Shown here: positions 36,376 to 44,019 of the stretch, piece by piece
Layout: each line of letters starts with the position of its first letter
How positions within the stretch are numbered: position 1 is the stretch's first letter
DNA from: Mesorhizobium sp. STM 4661
GTDB lineage: Bacteria > Pseudomonadota > Alphaproteobacteria > Rhizobiales > Rhizobiaceae
Length of the DNA: 64,000 bases
Assembly (NCBI RefSeq): GCF_000359125.1
Contig: NZ_CAAF010000047.1
Coordinates: 62,001 to 126,000, forward strand
Direction of reading: 5' to 3'
Made by a program: the position numbers and the translations under genes
Notes under the pieces: model-generated
Database searches by the model: none
What the model was told of the DNA's origin: nothing
Seen by the model: only the letters and a program-made list of their open reading frames with translations

Positions 36376-36483
36376 ATGCGTGGCGTCAACAACCCTGTTG
36401 GCAGGGCGAAGCTTTGGCCAGCTCACGAACTCATCATCCTGATAGGAGTGATCCTCTATGGCCTCGTTGCATCCCTACTATGA
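36376..36483 (+). CDS. Small single-span membrane peptide
   Basis: 35 residues from ATG 36376, with CGGAG seven bases upstream. MRGVNNPVGRAK is followed by a hydrophobic span, LIILIGVILYGLVASLL, to the end. It overlaps the next small gene by 26 bases in another frame. It could be a holin-like or inhibitory peptide; function not shown. Confidence 0.5.
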   Translation: MRGVNNPVGRAKLWPAHELIILIGVILYGLVASLL

Positions 36484-36601
36484 GACCGCTGTTGCCAAAC
36501 AGCGGCGCGAGTTTCGCGAAGAGATCACCGCCTTCCTGAAAAAGGTCGAGGTTCAGACCGCAAGGTTGACGGGACACCGGGTGCTCGAAATAATCCAATG
36601 A
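36458..36601 (+). CDS. Small early protein, unknown
   Basis: 47 residues from ATG 36458, with AGGAG nine bases upstream. Helical and charged (YYETAVAKQRREFREEITAF), ending LEIIQ within the first copy of a direct repeat. Translationally coupled to the membrane peptide before it. Confidence 0.5.
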   Translation: MASLHPYYETAVAKQRREFREEITAFLKKVEVQTARLTGHRVLEIIQ

Positions 36602-36949
36602 TTTCAATGGTTGATGGGCTGCGGGGTGTTTAAAATAACTCAATGATTTCAATGGTCACCCTTGCTAAGTAGTTGAAATCGTTGGCCTTTTATACCCTAT
36701 AGACTCCTCTATAGTATATTCTCTTTCTTTTTTCTTTCCCCCCTTACACGTTAGGAGAAAAAGGGGTCCAGAGAGAAATATTATACGTTGTACGGTCGGC
36801 GTTAAAACCGCCAATCCGAACGCTTACACTTTTTCGGTCTATAGGGTCTGGAGGATTTCGGAGCCTTCGATGGGCGAAAAAAACGCGTAGTGTAGAGCGT
36901 TCGCTCCACAACCGACCAGTTGCAGTTCACAATCCGCGAGGTTCTACCC
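36590..36949. other. Repeat-rich control region (candidate origin or operator)
   Basis: Contains direct repeats with the shared core CAATGATTTCAATGG (about 36597-36611 and 36640-36654) and an inverted partial copy (TTGAAATCGTTGG, 36673-36685). A pair of inverted CCCTATAGAC boxes (36695-36704 forward, 36837-36846 reverse) brackets a long pyrimidine tract (36716-36747). A GGCGTTAAAACCGCC palindrome lies near 36798-36812, and CTTACACT/AGTGTAGAG form another inverted pair. The A/T-rich character and iteron-like repeats suit a replication origin or master operator. No gene seen. Confidence 0.55.
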
Positions 36950-37285
36950 ATGCCGCACAACGGCCCGGTGGCTGCCTCCACACGCCTGGCCCTATGCCAA
37001 GAGGTCGGACGCCTTATGGCCTACTACTCGATACCACTCGCCCCGGCCGTGCGCCGGGCTCTCCTCACATTGGAAGGAGAGCCACGGGATAATCATCACA
37101 AGGGACCAGTTAGCGTCATCACCGTCTACCAATGGTTCAAGGCCTCTGGCGTCGTCCCCTACTCAGATACTCACATCACTGATGGAATGACTGAGGCCCA
37201 AGTGTCTCTCTTCCATGAGCTGATCCAAGTTCCCTCAATCGACCATGACGACGCCTGTCGTCGGGTCAAGGAGTACCTTCCGTGA
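36950..37285 (+). CDS. Unknown early protein
   Basis: 111 residues from ATG 36950 (GAGG eight bases upstream). Helical, with RLALCQEVGRLMAYYSIPLAPAVRR and a C-terminal VPSIDHDDACRRVKEYL. First gene after the repeat-rich region and head of a tightly packed operon; GTGA overlap with the next gene. Confidence 0.6.
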   Translation: MPHNGPVAASTRLALCQEVGRLMAYYSIPLAPAVRRALLTLEGEPRDNHHKGPVSVITVYQWFKASGVVPYSDTHITDGMTEAQVSLFHELIQVPSIDHDDACRRVKEYLP

Positions 37286-37458
37286 AACAGCAACTCATCG
37301 AACGATGTTCTCACTTCGTTCCAACAGGAGTCAAGGCCGTGACCTATTTCCGCCCCACCAATCTCGACACGCCTGACCCGTGGCTGTGGTTCGACCGCTT
37401 GGTCCCACTGTTCATCATCGCCCTGGCGGTGTTGATCTTGGCATGGAGTTTCGCATGA
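37282..37458 (+). CDS. Small membrane protein
   Basis: 58 residues from GTG 37282 (AAGGAG eight bases upstream, overlapping the previous stop as GTGA). An inner GTG at 37339 with AGGAG would give 39 residues. Both contain one membrane span at the C-terminus (LVPLFIIALAVLILAWSFA). ATGA overlap with the next gene. Confidence 0.55.
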   Translation: MKQQLIERCSHFVPTGVKAVTYFRPTNLDTPDPWLWFDRLVPLFIIALAVLILAWSFA

Positions 37459-37649
37459 CCAAGAACGAGGATGCCTTAAACCTGGTCAGGGATTTCGCTG
37501 ACATGTTCCGCAGCGGAGCGCAGGGCGCCGAGATGGACTGTGACTCAGCTATGGACCTGGCGCTGTCCATCGACATTCTTGTGGGGAAGAGAGTTAGGGC
37601 GCCCGCCAAAGATCAGCGTCTTTCGCCGCAGCCTCAAACGCCTTCCTGA
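37455..37649 (+). CDS. Small helical protein, unknown
   Basis: 64 residues from ATG 37455, ATGA-coupled to the membrane protein. Acidic helices (EDALNLVRDFADMFRSGAQG; MDCDSAMDLALSIDILVG) and a basic Pro-rich tail. Its last 56 bases overlap the oppositely directed DUF982-like gene. Confidence 0.55.
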   Translation: MTKNEDALNLVRDFADMFRSGAQGAEMDCDSAMDLALSIDILVGKRVRAPAKDQRLSPQPQTPS

Positions 37650-37839
37650 CTTCGTCGGCCGAAGCCCTGCCTTCTTCTGCATCAATGCAGGCCTGGACAG
37701 CCTTGCGCCATTTGGCGCCCCGCTTATCCCACTCAAGCAGCTCTTCAGCCGCCACCCGCACGTTGTTCACGCCGCGTGTCAATCCAACCTGCTTCGTCGC
37801 GACATAGACGGGAGGATAGAACCAAAGGCCAGACATCAT
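37594..37839 (-). CDS. DUF982-like small protein, opposite strand
   Basis: 81 residues from ATG 37839 with AAGGA five bases upstream. The pattern FYPPVYVATKQVGLTRGV then EELLEWDKRGAKWRKAVQAC and a helical end (ADEVRKAFEAAAKDADLW) matches DUF982, a family common in rhizobial genomes. It is the only minus-strand non-HNH gene in the early arm. Its start codon overlaps that of the divergent plus-strand gene. Probably host-derived. Confidence 0.65.
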   Translation of the reverse strand: MMSGLWFYPPVYVATKQVGLTRGVNNVRVAAEELLEWDKRGAKWRKAVQACIDAEEGRASADEVRKAFEAAAKDADLWRAP

Positions 37840-38017
37840 GAAAGTCCTTATTGGCGGAACGCCTCTCGAAAGTATGGGATGGCAGGTTGATCTCGACAAG
37901 GTTCGCCTCGTCTGGAGAGAGGGCACCGAGCCGGCCAAGCAGCTGGTCTTCCTCACCAATCTTATCACCTCGGCTCGCGCTGAACGCGACCGCATTATTC
38001 AGGAGACATTTGGATGA
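37838..38017 (+). CDS. Small early protein upstream of rtcB
   Basis: 59 residues from ATG 37838 (MKVLIGGTPLESMGWQVDLD...RAERDRIIQETFG). It ends in ATGA overlap with rtcB, so the two are coupled. Family unknown. The start codon overlaps the divergent DUF982-like start, which implies that promoters lie inside the flanking coding regions. Confidence 0.6.
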   Translation: MKVLIGGTPLESMGWQVDLDKVRLVWREGTEPAKQLVFLTNLITSARAERDRIIQETFG

Positions 38018-39333
38018 CCTACACCGGCAAAGACCTGATCCGCTGGGGCCACAAGCCAGGCCCGTTCTTCGGTCCCGCCATCGATGAGGCCAACCGTCTC
38101 TCGAAGAAGGGCTACAGCGAAGCCTTGATCGAGGAGATGATCCGCCGCCTGGTGCCCACACCCATCCCCGAGATCCAGCTCTACTCGACGAGCCGCCCCT
38201 TCGGTGTGTTCCTCGACGCCACCACCGAGGACGAGATCACCAACAAGGCAGCAGTCCATAAGGCCATGGACGAGTTGATGCGCCTGCCCACCGTGGTGAG
38301 CGGCGTGATCATGCCCGATGCCTGCCCAGCTGGCGTCATCCCGGTCGGTGGCGTCGTCGCCACCAAGGGCGCGATTCATCCTGGCTTCCACTCAGCCGAC
38401 GTCTGCTGCTCGATGGCGATCACCGTCTTCAAGCGCAACGATGACCCGAAGCGGCTGCTCGATGCAGCATTCGGCATCACCCACTTCGGCCCGTCACCCA
38501 AACAGAGCCGATACAGCAAGGTGCCTCACACCATCCTGAACCGTTTCCGAGGCAATCCTTTCCTCGCCCAGAGCGAGAACATTGCCGGCGCTCACTTCGC
38601 CACCCAGGGCGACGGCAACCACTTCCTATTCGTTGGACACCTGGAGTCCACGGGACAGCTGGCGATGGTGACCCATCACGGCTCCCGTGGGCTCGGGGCG
38701 CAGCTCTACAAGCGAGGCATGCAGGCGGCGAGGCGGCACACCGCCATCGTTGCTCGACGCGCTCCACCGGCAGCTGCGTGGCTTGACGCCACGTCCGACC
38801 AGGGCTTCGCCTACTGGGAAGCTCTCCAGATCGTCCGCGACTGGACCGAAGCCAGCCACTTCGAGATCCACAATCGGATCGCAAGGCACATGGGCAACGC
38901 CATCATCGACCAGTTCTGGAACGAGCACAACTTCGTCTTTCGCAGAGACGATGGGCTCTACTACCACGCCAAGGGAGCGACCCCATCGTTCGCCGGGTAT
39001 GAGCGGACGCTGATCCCGATGAACATGGCCGAGCCGATCCTGATCACGGCACCGACCAACAACGAGACCGCTCTTGGCTTCGCCCCACACGGCGCCGGTA
39101 GGAATATGAGCAGGACGCAGTTCATGAAGAGCTACGATCCCATACCGCCGGCCAACATCGACATCCGGTACTTCACCGGCAAGCCCGACCCCTCGGAATT
39201 GCCCGACGCCTACAAGTCGGCAGCCGGCGTGATCGCCCAGATCAAGAAGTACGACCTGGCCAAGATCACCGACCGTGTCCTGCCTTACGGCAACATCATG
39301 GCGGGAGACACCGCCTGGAGACGACCAACATGA
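38014..39333 (+). CDS. rtcB: RtcB-like RNA ligase
   Basis: 439-residue 3'-phosphate/5'-OH RNA ligase that joins broken RNA via a guanylylated His. Family motifs in order: HSADVCCSM (metal Asp/Cys site, about 125-133), GDGNHF (about 197-202), HHGSRGLGAQ (about 219-228) and the nucleotidyl-transfer site PHGAGRNMSR (about 362-371). All key residues are present, so it should be active. Bacterial RtcB repairs tRNA and rRNA cut by ribotoxins; in a phage, next to tRNA genes, it would undo host anticodon-nuclease defence. Coupled to genes on both sides by ATGA overlaps. Confidence 0.9.
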   Translation: MTYTGKDLIRWGHKPGPFFGPAIDEANRLSKKGYSEALIEEMIRRLVPTPIPEIQLYSTSRPFGVFLDATTEDEITNKAAVHKAMDELMRLPTVVSGVIMPDACPAGVIPVGGVVATKGAIHPGFHSADVCCSMAITVFKRNDDPKRLLDAAFGITHFGPSPKQSRYSKVPHTILNRFRGNPFLAQSENIAGAHFATQGDGNHFLFVGHLESTGQLAMVTHHGSRGLGAQLYKRGMQAARRHTAIVARRAPPAAAWLDATSDQGFAYWEALQIVRDWTEASHFEIHNRIARHMGNAIIDQFWNEHNFVFRRDDGLYYHAKGATPSFAGYERTLIPMNMAEPILITAPTNNETALGFAPHGAGRNMSRTQFMKSYDPIPPANIDIRYFTGKPDPSELPDAYKSAAGVIAQIKKYDLAKITDRVLPYGNIMAGDTAWRRPT

Positions 39334-39452
39334 CCTACCTCCTGACCCTCGTCATCTGGGGCCACGTCTTCGTCCTCGACAGCGGCCTGACGGACTGTGA
39401 AATCTACGAGGTCGAGGCACCGCTCTACTGCGTCAAGGATGTGCAGGCATGA
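39330..39452 (+). CDS. Tiny protein after rtcB
   Basis: 40 residues (MTYLLTLVIWGHVFVLDSGL...). Hydrophobic N-terminus, two Cys. It overlaps the rtcB stop (ATGA) and the next start (ATGA), which supports translation. No function known. Confidence 0.5.
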   Translation: MTYLLTLVIWGHVFVLDSGLTDCEIYEVEAPLYCVKDVQA

Positions 39453-39736
39453 ACCTCCGCGCCATCCGCAATCGCGACGATGATTTCGTCATCTGCCACG
39501 ACCAGCCCTGCAAGAAGGGCGAGACCAACATCGTCGCCCACGTCTGGGTCACGCCCAGCTCGAATATGAGCGACAGGTTCGAGGCCCAGTTCAACGCCCC
39601 TCAATTCAGCTTCGAGGAGCTGGAGCTGATCAGCAACGCCTTGGCAACCGTCGCCCCGCGTGGATGGGAAACCGCCGAGACCGCGGTGAAAACTAAGGTT
39701 CGCGTTGCTTACGCTAGACTTGCGAGTATCAAATAA
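39449..39736 (+). CDS. Unknown protein before tRNA cluster
   Basis: 95 residues: MNLRAIRNRDDDFVICHDQP, a beta-rich first half and a helical C-terminus (FEELELISNALATVA). ATGA overlap with the tiny gene before it; last of the rtcB operon, followed 12 bases on by a tRNA. Confidence 0.6.
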   Translation: MNLRAIRNRDDDFVICHDQPCKKGETNIVAHVWVTPSSNMSDRFEAQFNAPQFSFEELELISNALATVAPRGWETAETAVKTKVRVAYARLASIK

Positions 39737-39748
39737 ATACTTGCTTCT

Positions 39749-39825
39749 GCCCCACTCGTCTACAGGTTAGGACACCAGCCCTCTCAGGCTGGAAAAGCTT
39801 GGATCGATACCAGCGTGGGGTACCA
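39749..39825 (+). tRNA. tRNA-Glu-like (CTC), 8-nt anticodon loop, copy 1
   Basis: 77 bases including encoded CCA. Acceptor GCCCCAC/GTGGGGT, discriminator A, D arm GTC/GAC with a GG loop, anticodon stem CCAGC/GCTGG. The anticodon loop has eight bases (CCTCTCAG), not seven; counted from the 3' side the anticodon is CTC (Glu). The T-loop is ATCGATA with a weak stem, so this copy may be degenerate. Confidence 0.65.
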
Positions 39826-39937
39826 AAATTCACGATAGTAGCTGGGGAAGGTTGTTCTTTCTGCCCTCCAGCGCCCGCTGACTTAACTGCACCCTAGTGG
39901 TGGCTCGTGCTCGAACACGAGGCGTCAGTGGTTCTTT

Positions 39938-40014
39938 GCCTCATTCGTCTACCGGTTAGGACACCAGCCCCCTCAGGCTGGAAAAGTTTGGTTCGATCCC
40001 AGCATGAGGTACCA
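39938..40014 (+). tRNA. tRNA-Glu-like (CTC), 8-nt anticodon loop, copy 2
   Basis: 77 bases with encoded CCA. Acceptor GCCTCAT/ATGAGGT, discriminator A, the same D arm and anticodon stem as copy 1, a canonical T-loop TTCGATC. The anticodon loop is again eight bases (CCCCTCAG). Conservation of the extra base while the rest has drifted suggests the feature is not a read error. Confidence 0.7.
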
Positions 40015-40017
40015 AAT

Positions 40018-40400
40018 TCAAAACTTAGCACCTTTACGAAGATTGTCAGGCGCCCAGAGCGACGACCCCTAACAGCGTGACCAATTCGGTTTCGCATGCT
40101 CTGGGAGAGTTTGAAGGAAGGGTCTAATGCCCTTCTAGCCTTTTTAGCTACAGTGCTCTTGAGGTTGATAGCCTTTTTGTTCTGCCGATAATATTCTCGC
40201 TGACACTCTAACTTCTTAAGGGCATTTGCCACCTTGTGGCGTTCATAGGATGCTCTCCTGGAAGCCTTAGACATATCAGGGTCCCTGGCCTTGTATTCAG
40301 CCATCCTCTGAAGCCTCACCTCGCGGTTCCGCTCATAGCTTTCTTTAGCTTGTCGCCTGATCCTCTCACGGTTCTTGGCTCGATATTCCGTGGCTAACAT
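40018..40400 (-). pseudogene. HNH endonuclease remnant (core deleted)
   Basis: The N-terminal basic helix region (MLATEYRAKNRERIRRQAKE...DPSFKLSQSMRNRIGHAVRG) is followed directly by the last codons of an HNH gene in another frame (SLWAPDNLRKGAKF, stop at 40018-40020). The homologous gene at 46544-47101 has the full HNH core between these parts. An internal deletion of roughly 60 codons has removed the active site; the shifted frame now runs on through the tRNA to 39894. Confidence 0.7.
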
Positions 40401-40462
40401 CAATCATCCTCTTCGCCCTTTAAATAGGGTTTGGAAGCAAAGGCTTAAAGGAGAACGGGCAT

Positions 40463-40672
40463 ATGCAGTTCACCGGCATCATCCGCAACTGGGTCGAGGA
40501 CCCTTACTACAAATGCATCTGGGGCCAGGTCTTCGGCGACATCCTCGGCCGCTTCCCCGATGGAAAACAGATCCACACGTCTCGCGTCATCGAGCTGAAC
40601 CGCGAGGCCGGCTACGTCACCACACACTCGGGCAACATCTACAAGCTCGAAGAGGAAAAGGTGGACGCCTGA
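40463..40672 (+). CDS. Small early protein, unknown
   Basis: 69 residues: MQFTGIIRNWVEDPYYKCIW...RVIELNREAGYVTTHSGNIY. Beta-rich, with regular GC-rich codon use. GGAGAA lies ahead of the ATG. Ends in TGATG overlap with the next frame. Not recognised. Confidence 0.65.
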   Translation: MQFTGIIRNWVEDPYYKCIWGQVFGDILGRFPDGKQIHTSRVIELNREAGYVTTHSGNIYKLEEEKVDA

Positions 40673-40856
40673 TGAGGATCGCCGTCATCTCTGGAACCAC
40701 ACCCAACGCAAATACGTCGCCCGACCCGGAAGCGAGAAGAGCTTCACGGGCGACATCAGGAAAGCACAACAGTTTCCGTCCAAGACCGCTGCTGAAGCTG
40801 AGTGCTACGGCAACGAGCACGTCGAGATGTGGAACGGACTGGAGAGGTTTACGTGA
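40672..40856 (+). pseudogene. Frame-broken small phage protein
   Basis: The frame ending at TGA 40854-40856 encodes a protein-like sequence, WNHTQRKYVARPGSEKSF, then FPSKTAAEAECYGNEHVEMW, with typical codon use. It has no usable start codon. The properly placed ATG 40672 lies in the neighbouring frame and gives a nonsense-like Arg/Ser-rich product. One base missing within about ten bases of the start would explain this. Confidence 0.55.
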
Positions 40857-41035
40857 CCCTTGACGACGCACAGGACACCTTCCGTGACCGGAAGACGCAA
40901 ACCGCCGCCGCCGACTACCTCAAGACGGCACTCGAATATTGGCGCGACGACATGATCGGAACCACCACTTTGATCTCGGCCATCGAAGAGGTCGAGCGCA
41001 GTCTGAGACAGCATGAACTGGAATGGTTCAAATGA
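40853..41035 (+). CDS. Small helical protein, unknown
   Basis: 60 residues from GTG 40853, GTGA-coupled to the previous gene (GAGAGG upstream). Reads VTLDDAQDTFRDRKTQTAAA and ends SLRQHELEWFK; amphipathic helices throughout. ATGA overlap with the next gene. Confidence 0.6.
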   Translation: MTLDDAQDTFRDRKTQTAAADYLKTALEYWRDDMIGTTTLISAIEEVERSLRQHELEWFK

Positions 41036-41205
41036 GTAAAGCCAAACAACAGCGCATCCAGCGCCGTGTCCTGAACAAGACCCTGGACTTCTTCCGGGGC
41101 ATCAGCGGCCGGCGGCTCGCTGGCCGTAGCCATGGTCGTGGTTTGAGCCGCGACCAAATCAATGAACACAGCACTCGGGTCCTCATGGACGACCCGGTCG
41201 ACTAA
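41032..41205 (+). CDS. Small basic protein, unknown
   Basis: 57 residues from ATG 41032 (MSKAKQQRIQRRVLNKTLDF...). Very basic (RRLAGRSHGRGLSRD), suggesting nucleic-acid binding. Last gene before a terminator. Confidence 0.55.
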   Translation: MSKAKQQRIQRRVLNKTLDFFRGISGRRLAGRSHGRGLSRDQINEHSTRVLMDDPVD

Positions 41206-41232
41206 CAACCCACAACACCAACACATCCACAA

Positions 41233-41266
41233 CAAGGCTCGCTTCGGCGGGCCTTTTTCTTTTTGG
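41233..41266 (+). terminator. Terminator immediately upstream of the first cassette
   Basis: AAGGCTCGCTTCGGCGGGCCTT hairpin followed by TTTCTTTTT. The ribosome-binding site of the next gene starts right after the T-run, leaving no room for a promoter between. Confidence 0.85.
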
Positions 41267-41276
41267 AGAGAAAGAA

Positions 41277-42638
41277 ATGACCCGTTACACGATCCGTGAC
41301 AACAAGACGAACGAAATCCGCAACAACCAGACCTTCGAGAATTACTGCAGCGCCTTCGACGAGCTTCAACGCATCGGCGCCAATTGGCAGCGTACCCTGT
41401 ACCTCCATGACAACCGTTGGCGCGACGATTGGAACCGTGCCCAGACGCTCGATCTGACCGAGTTCGGCTTCGAGCCGATCAAGGATCACTTCCTGATGCT
41501 CGCCAGCGATGACTCCGCCGATGCGGTGTACGTCACCTATTTCCAGGATGAATGGGCCGGCGCCAAAAGAAAGCGCACCTCGCCCATGAAGCTGGGCCGC
41601 TACCTGAAGCAGTTCTATCCGCAGCTCACCGACGACGAGGTCACCACCCAGTCGACGACCATCTTCACGAAGCTGCTGAAGATGGACCTCCAGCTGGCCT
41701 ATAGCGCCGACGACATCCAGGCTATCTACGAGGAAAGCCACGCCGGCGCCTGTGGCTCCTGCATGAGTCACAGAATGGACTCCGGTCATTGGAATTCGTG
41801 GCAGAAGGACCACCCGGTTCGCGCCTATGCTGGCCCCGACCTGGCCCTGGCCTACATCCGCAAGCCCGTCACCGGCGAGCTGCTCGGCCGTGCCCTCGTG
41901 TGGCCCGAGAAGAAGAAGTTCGGATCGACCTACGGCAACTACGACAAGATACGAGCTGCCCTTCGACAGGCCGGCTACACGTCTGACGGCAACTTCGACG
42001 GCGCTCGTATGACCCGGCTCGTGCAGCGCCGGAACGGCAACACGGTCTATCTGGCCTGTCCGTACCTCGACAACGGAAACGGCTGCCATGACAATGGCGA
42101 GTACCTGGTCATGGGTCGGAACTCAGCGTACGACCGCAAGGATAGCTCGCAGAATGGTTACATCACCATCCAGGAGTATCGCTGCGCCATTAGCGGTGAA
42201 TTGATCCCGGCTGCCAAAGCGTTCGAAGTTATGAGCCCCGACGGCCTGAGCACTGTCTCCATCCTTCGCGACCTCAGGGACACGCACACCGAATATCACC
42301 ACGGCTCCCGTTGGTTGAAGTCCGACAATGACGACGACTACATCGTCGTCGGCGACGGCAAGCGCCTGCCACGTGGTGTGGTCTCGAACTACTATCGTAA
42401 GTGTGCTGTGACCAAAAAGTTCTACCTCCCGTCAGAAGGCATGAACACCAACGACGGATGGGTCTGCAACCAGGTTTATTTCAGAGACTATGTCGTTTGC
42501 CAGGTGTCGAAGTCCGTTCTCAAGAAGGACCGAGCGGTCTGGATGGAGCACGGCGCCTGGTGGCACCCTGAGATGCTCCGAACCCATGGTGTCCAGGTCG
42601 AGGGCAAGAACTACGCTCGCCTTCTCCAGGCCGCATAA
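41277..42638 (+). CDS. Cassette A: SCMSH-motif protein
   Basis: 453 residues. The core shared with the 45340 gene, in order: IKDHF (about 63), CGSCMSH (about 159-165), YAGPDLALAYI (about 182-192), GELLGRALVWPEKK, YG, GARM/L, CPYLDNG and GEYLVM. Cys pairs in the C-terminal third (YRCAISGELI, KCAVTKKFYL) hint at a degenerate zinc ribbon. No signal peptide or membrane span. No family recognised; the invariant Cys, Ser and His look catalytic or metal-binding. It ends in TAATG overlap with the metallopeptidase gene, so the two proteins are likely made together. Confidence 0.75.
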   Translation: MTRYTIRDNKTNEIRNNQTFENYCSAFDELQRIGANWQRTLYLHDNRWRDDWNRAQTLDLTEFGFEPIKDHFLMLASDDSADAVYVTYFQDEWAGAKRKRTSPMKLGRYLKQFYPQLTDDEVTTQSTTIFTKLLKMDLQLAYSADDIQAIYEESHAGACGSCMSHRMDSGHWNSWQKDHPVRAYAGPDLALAYIRKPVTGELLGRALVWPEKKKFGSTYGNYDKIRAALRQAGYTSDGNFDGARMTRLVQRRNGNTVYLACPYLDNGNGCHDNGEYLVMGRNSAYDRKDSSQNGYITIQEYRCAISGELIPAAKAFEVMSPDGLSTVSILRDLRDTHTEYHHGSRWLKSDNDDDYIVVGDGKRLPRGVVSNYYRKCAVTKKFYLPSEGMNTNDGWVCNQVYFRDYVVCQVSKSVLKKDRAVWMEHGAWWHPEMLRTHGVQVEGKNYARLLQAA

Positions 42639-43561
42639 TGGAAAAGTACCTGGAAATGTTGAGCTTTTGTAGACCAGCCGGCAGCGTTTACGAGGAAGCC
42701 TTCGTCGAGAAGTATCTCCGCGAGCCTCACCGGCCCATCGAGGACGGCTACGGCAACCAGATCATCGATGTGGGGTCCAAACCCAATATCGTCTGGTCCT
42801 CGCACACCGATACCGTCCATCGTGACAGCAGGCTTCAGCACATCGAAGTCGGCAAGAAGGATGGATTTGCCCGTGTCGCTCCCAGGCAGAAGCTCTCCAA
42901 CTGCCTGGGAGCCGACTGCACGACTGGCGTGTGGTTGATGTTGGAGATGGTCGAAGCCGGCATCCCCGGCCGCTACATCTTCCACCGTGCTGAGGAGCGG
43001 GGCATGCTCGGCAGCACCTGGCTCGCCAAAAATGCTCCTGAGTGGTTGAAAGGCATCGACGCTGCCATTGCATTCGACCGCATGGGCACCAACGAGGTGA
43101 TCACCCACCAGGGCAGCTGTACGGCGTCCAATGAGTTCGCCACGTCTCTCGCCACCATTCTCGGCGGCGCCTACAAGCCCAGCTCGAATGGTGTCTACAC
43201 CGACACCAAGGCCTACGCCAGGATCGTGCCCGAATGCACGAACATCGGCGTCGGCTACTATCGCCAGCACAGCCCCTCAGAGAGCCAGGACCTGAACCAC
43301 CTCAAGTGGCTGCGAGACGTGATGGTCAAGTTCGACCAGAGCACCCTCGTGTTCAAACGCGATCCCGCCGCCGTGGCCGAATATGATCCCTACGACTTCT
43401 ACGAATGGGATCAGGCTCAGTACGATTGGAGCGCCTACGTCAACCTCGTCCGCAGGAACCCCAGCACGATCGCTGCGATCATGCAGGACCTGGGCTACGA
43501 CTACGACAAGCTCGACATCGACATCTACAAGCGAAATCGTAACAAGACCTCAGCCCTATAG
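42638..43561 (+). CDS. Cassette A: M20/M28-like metallopeptidase
   Basis: 307 residues. Metal-ligand pattern of di-zinc aminopeptidase/deacylase folds: SSHTDTVH (His-x-Asp, about 55-62), GADCTTG (bridging Asp, about 90-96), RAEERG (catalytic Glu pair, about 119-124), AFDR (Asp ligand, about 149) and ECTNIGVGYYRQH (final His, about 201-213). The C-terminal 70 residues are extra. Shares about the same layout with the gene at 47130. It probably removes an amino acid or acyl group from a small peptide or modified protein; substrate unknown. A short hairpin (AAGCTC/GAGCTT) follows the stop. Confidence 0.75.
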   Translation: MEKYLEMLSFCRPAGSVYEEAFVEKYLREPHRPIEDGYGNQIIDVGSKPNIVWSSHTDTVHRDSRLQHIEVGKKDGFARVAPRQKLSNCLGADCTTGVWLMLEMVEAGIPGRYIFHRAEERGMLGSTWLAKNAPEWLKGIDAAIAFDRMGTNEVITHQGSCTASNEFATSLATILGGAYKPSSNGVYTDTKAYARIVPECTNIGVGYYRQHSPSESQDLNHLKWLRDVMVKFDQSTLVFKRDPAAVAEYDPYDFYEWDQAQYDWSAYVNLVRRNPSTIAAIMQDLGYDYDKLDIDIYKRNRNKTSAL

Positions 43562-43612
43562 ACTAAGCTCCGATAGAGCTTTCATCTGGAAACTCACCAC
43601 CTATATCCAGAC

Positions 43613-43940
43613 ATGTTGTCACCAGATGAACGTCGAGCACGAGATCGAGGTTATTACGCCAAGATGTCCTTGGTGCGAAAACTGAGAAAAGTAGCGCTTC
43701 AGGATAATCGGCGTTTATCCATCACTAGAGCAATCCAGGGACTACAAGTCGACAATGAAGTGTGCATGTGGAGAAGACCACCCAGGCTGTCTGGATTTTC
43801 ATCACGTAACAGATGACAAAGAGGTAAACGTCGGTGACGCTGTCCGTCTGGGTTGGTCGATCAAGCGGTTGATGACCGAAATTAATAAGTGCGTAGTGAT
43901 GTGTTCAAACTGTCATCGAAAACATCACTACGTTAGATAT
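43613..43940 (+). pseudogene. Frameshifted HNH endonuclease
   Basis: Frame 1 from ATG 43613 gives a basic N-terminus (MLSPDERRARDRGYYAKMSL...). The zinc HNH core is in another frame (DYKSTMKCACGEDHPGCLDF, then HHV and CVVMCSNCHRKHH) from about 43742 on. The two frames differ by +1. The 3' end runs into the tRNA-Pro gene. All four Cys and the His residues of the HNH are intact, so the break may be recent. Confidence 0.65.
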
Positions 43941-44019
43941 CTGGGTGTAGCTCAGCCTGGCCAGAGTGCTCGGTCTGGACCCGAGAAGTTCGTAGGTTCA
44001 AATCCTACCACCCAGACCA
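43941..44019 (+). tRNA. tRNA-Pro (TGG), phage-encoded
   Basis: 79 bases with encoded CCA. Acceptor CTGGGTG/CACCCAG, D stem GCTC/GAGT, anticodon stem CTCGG/CCGAG with a seven-base loop TCTGGAC (anticodon TGG; position 33 is C where U is nearly universal), T arm GTAGG/CCTAC with loop TTCAAAT. It has the same anticodon as the host tRNA at the attachment site. Confidence 0.85.
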
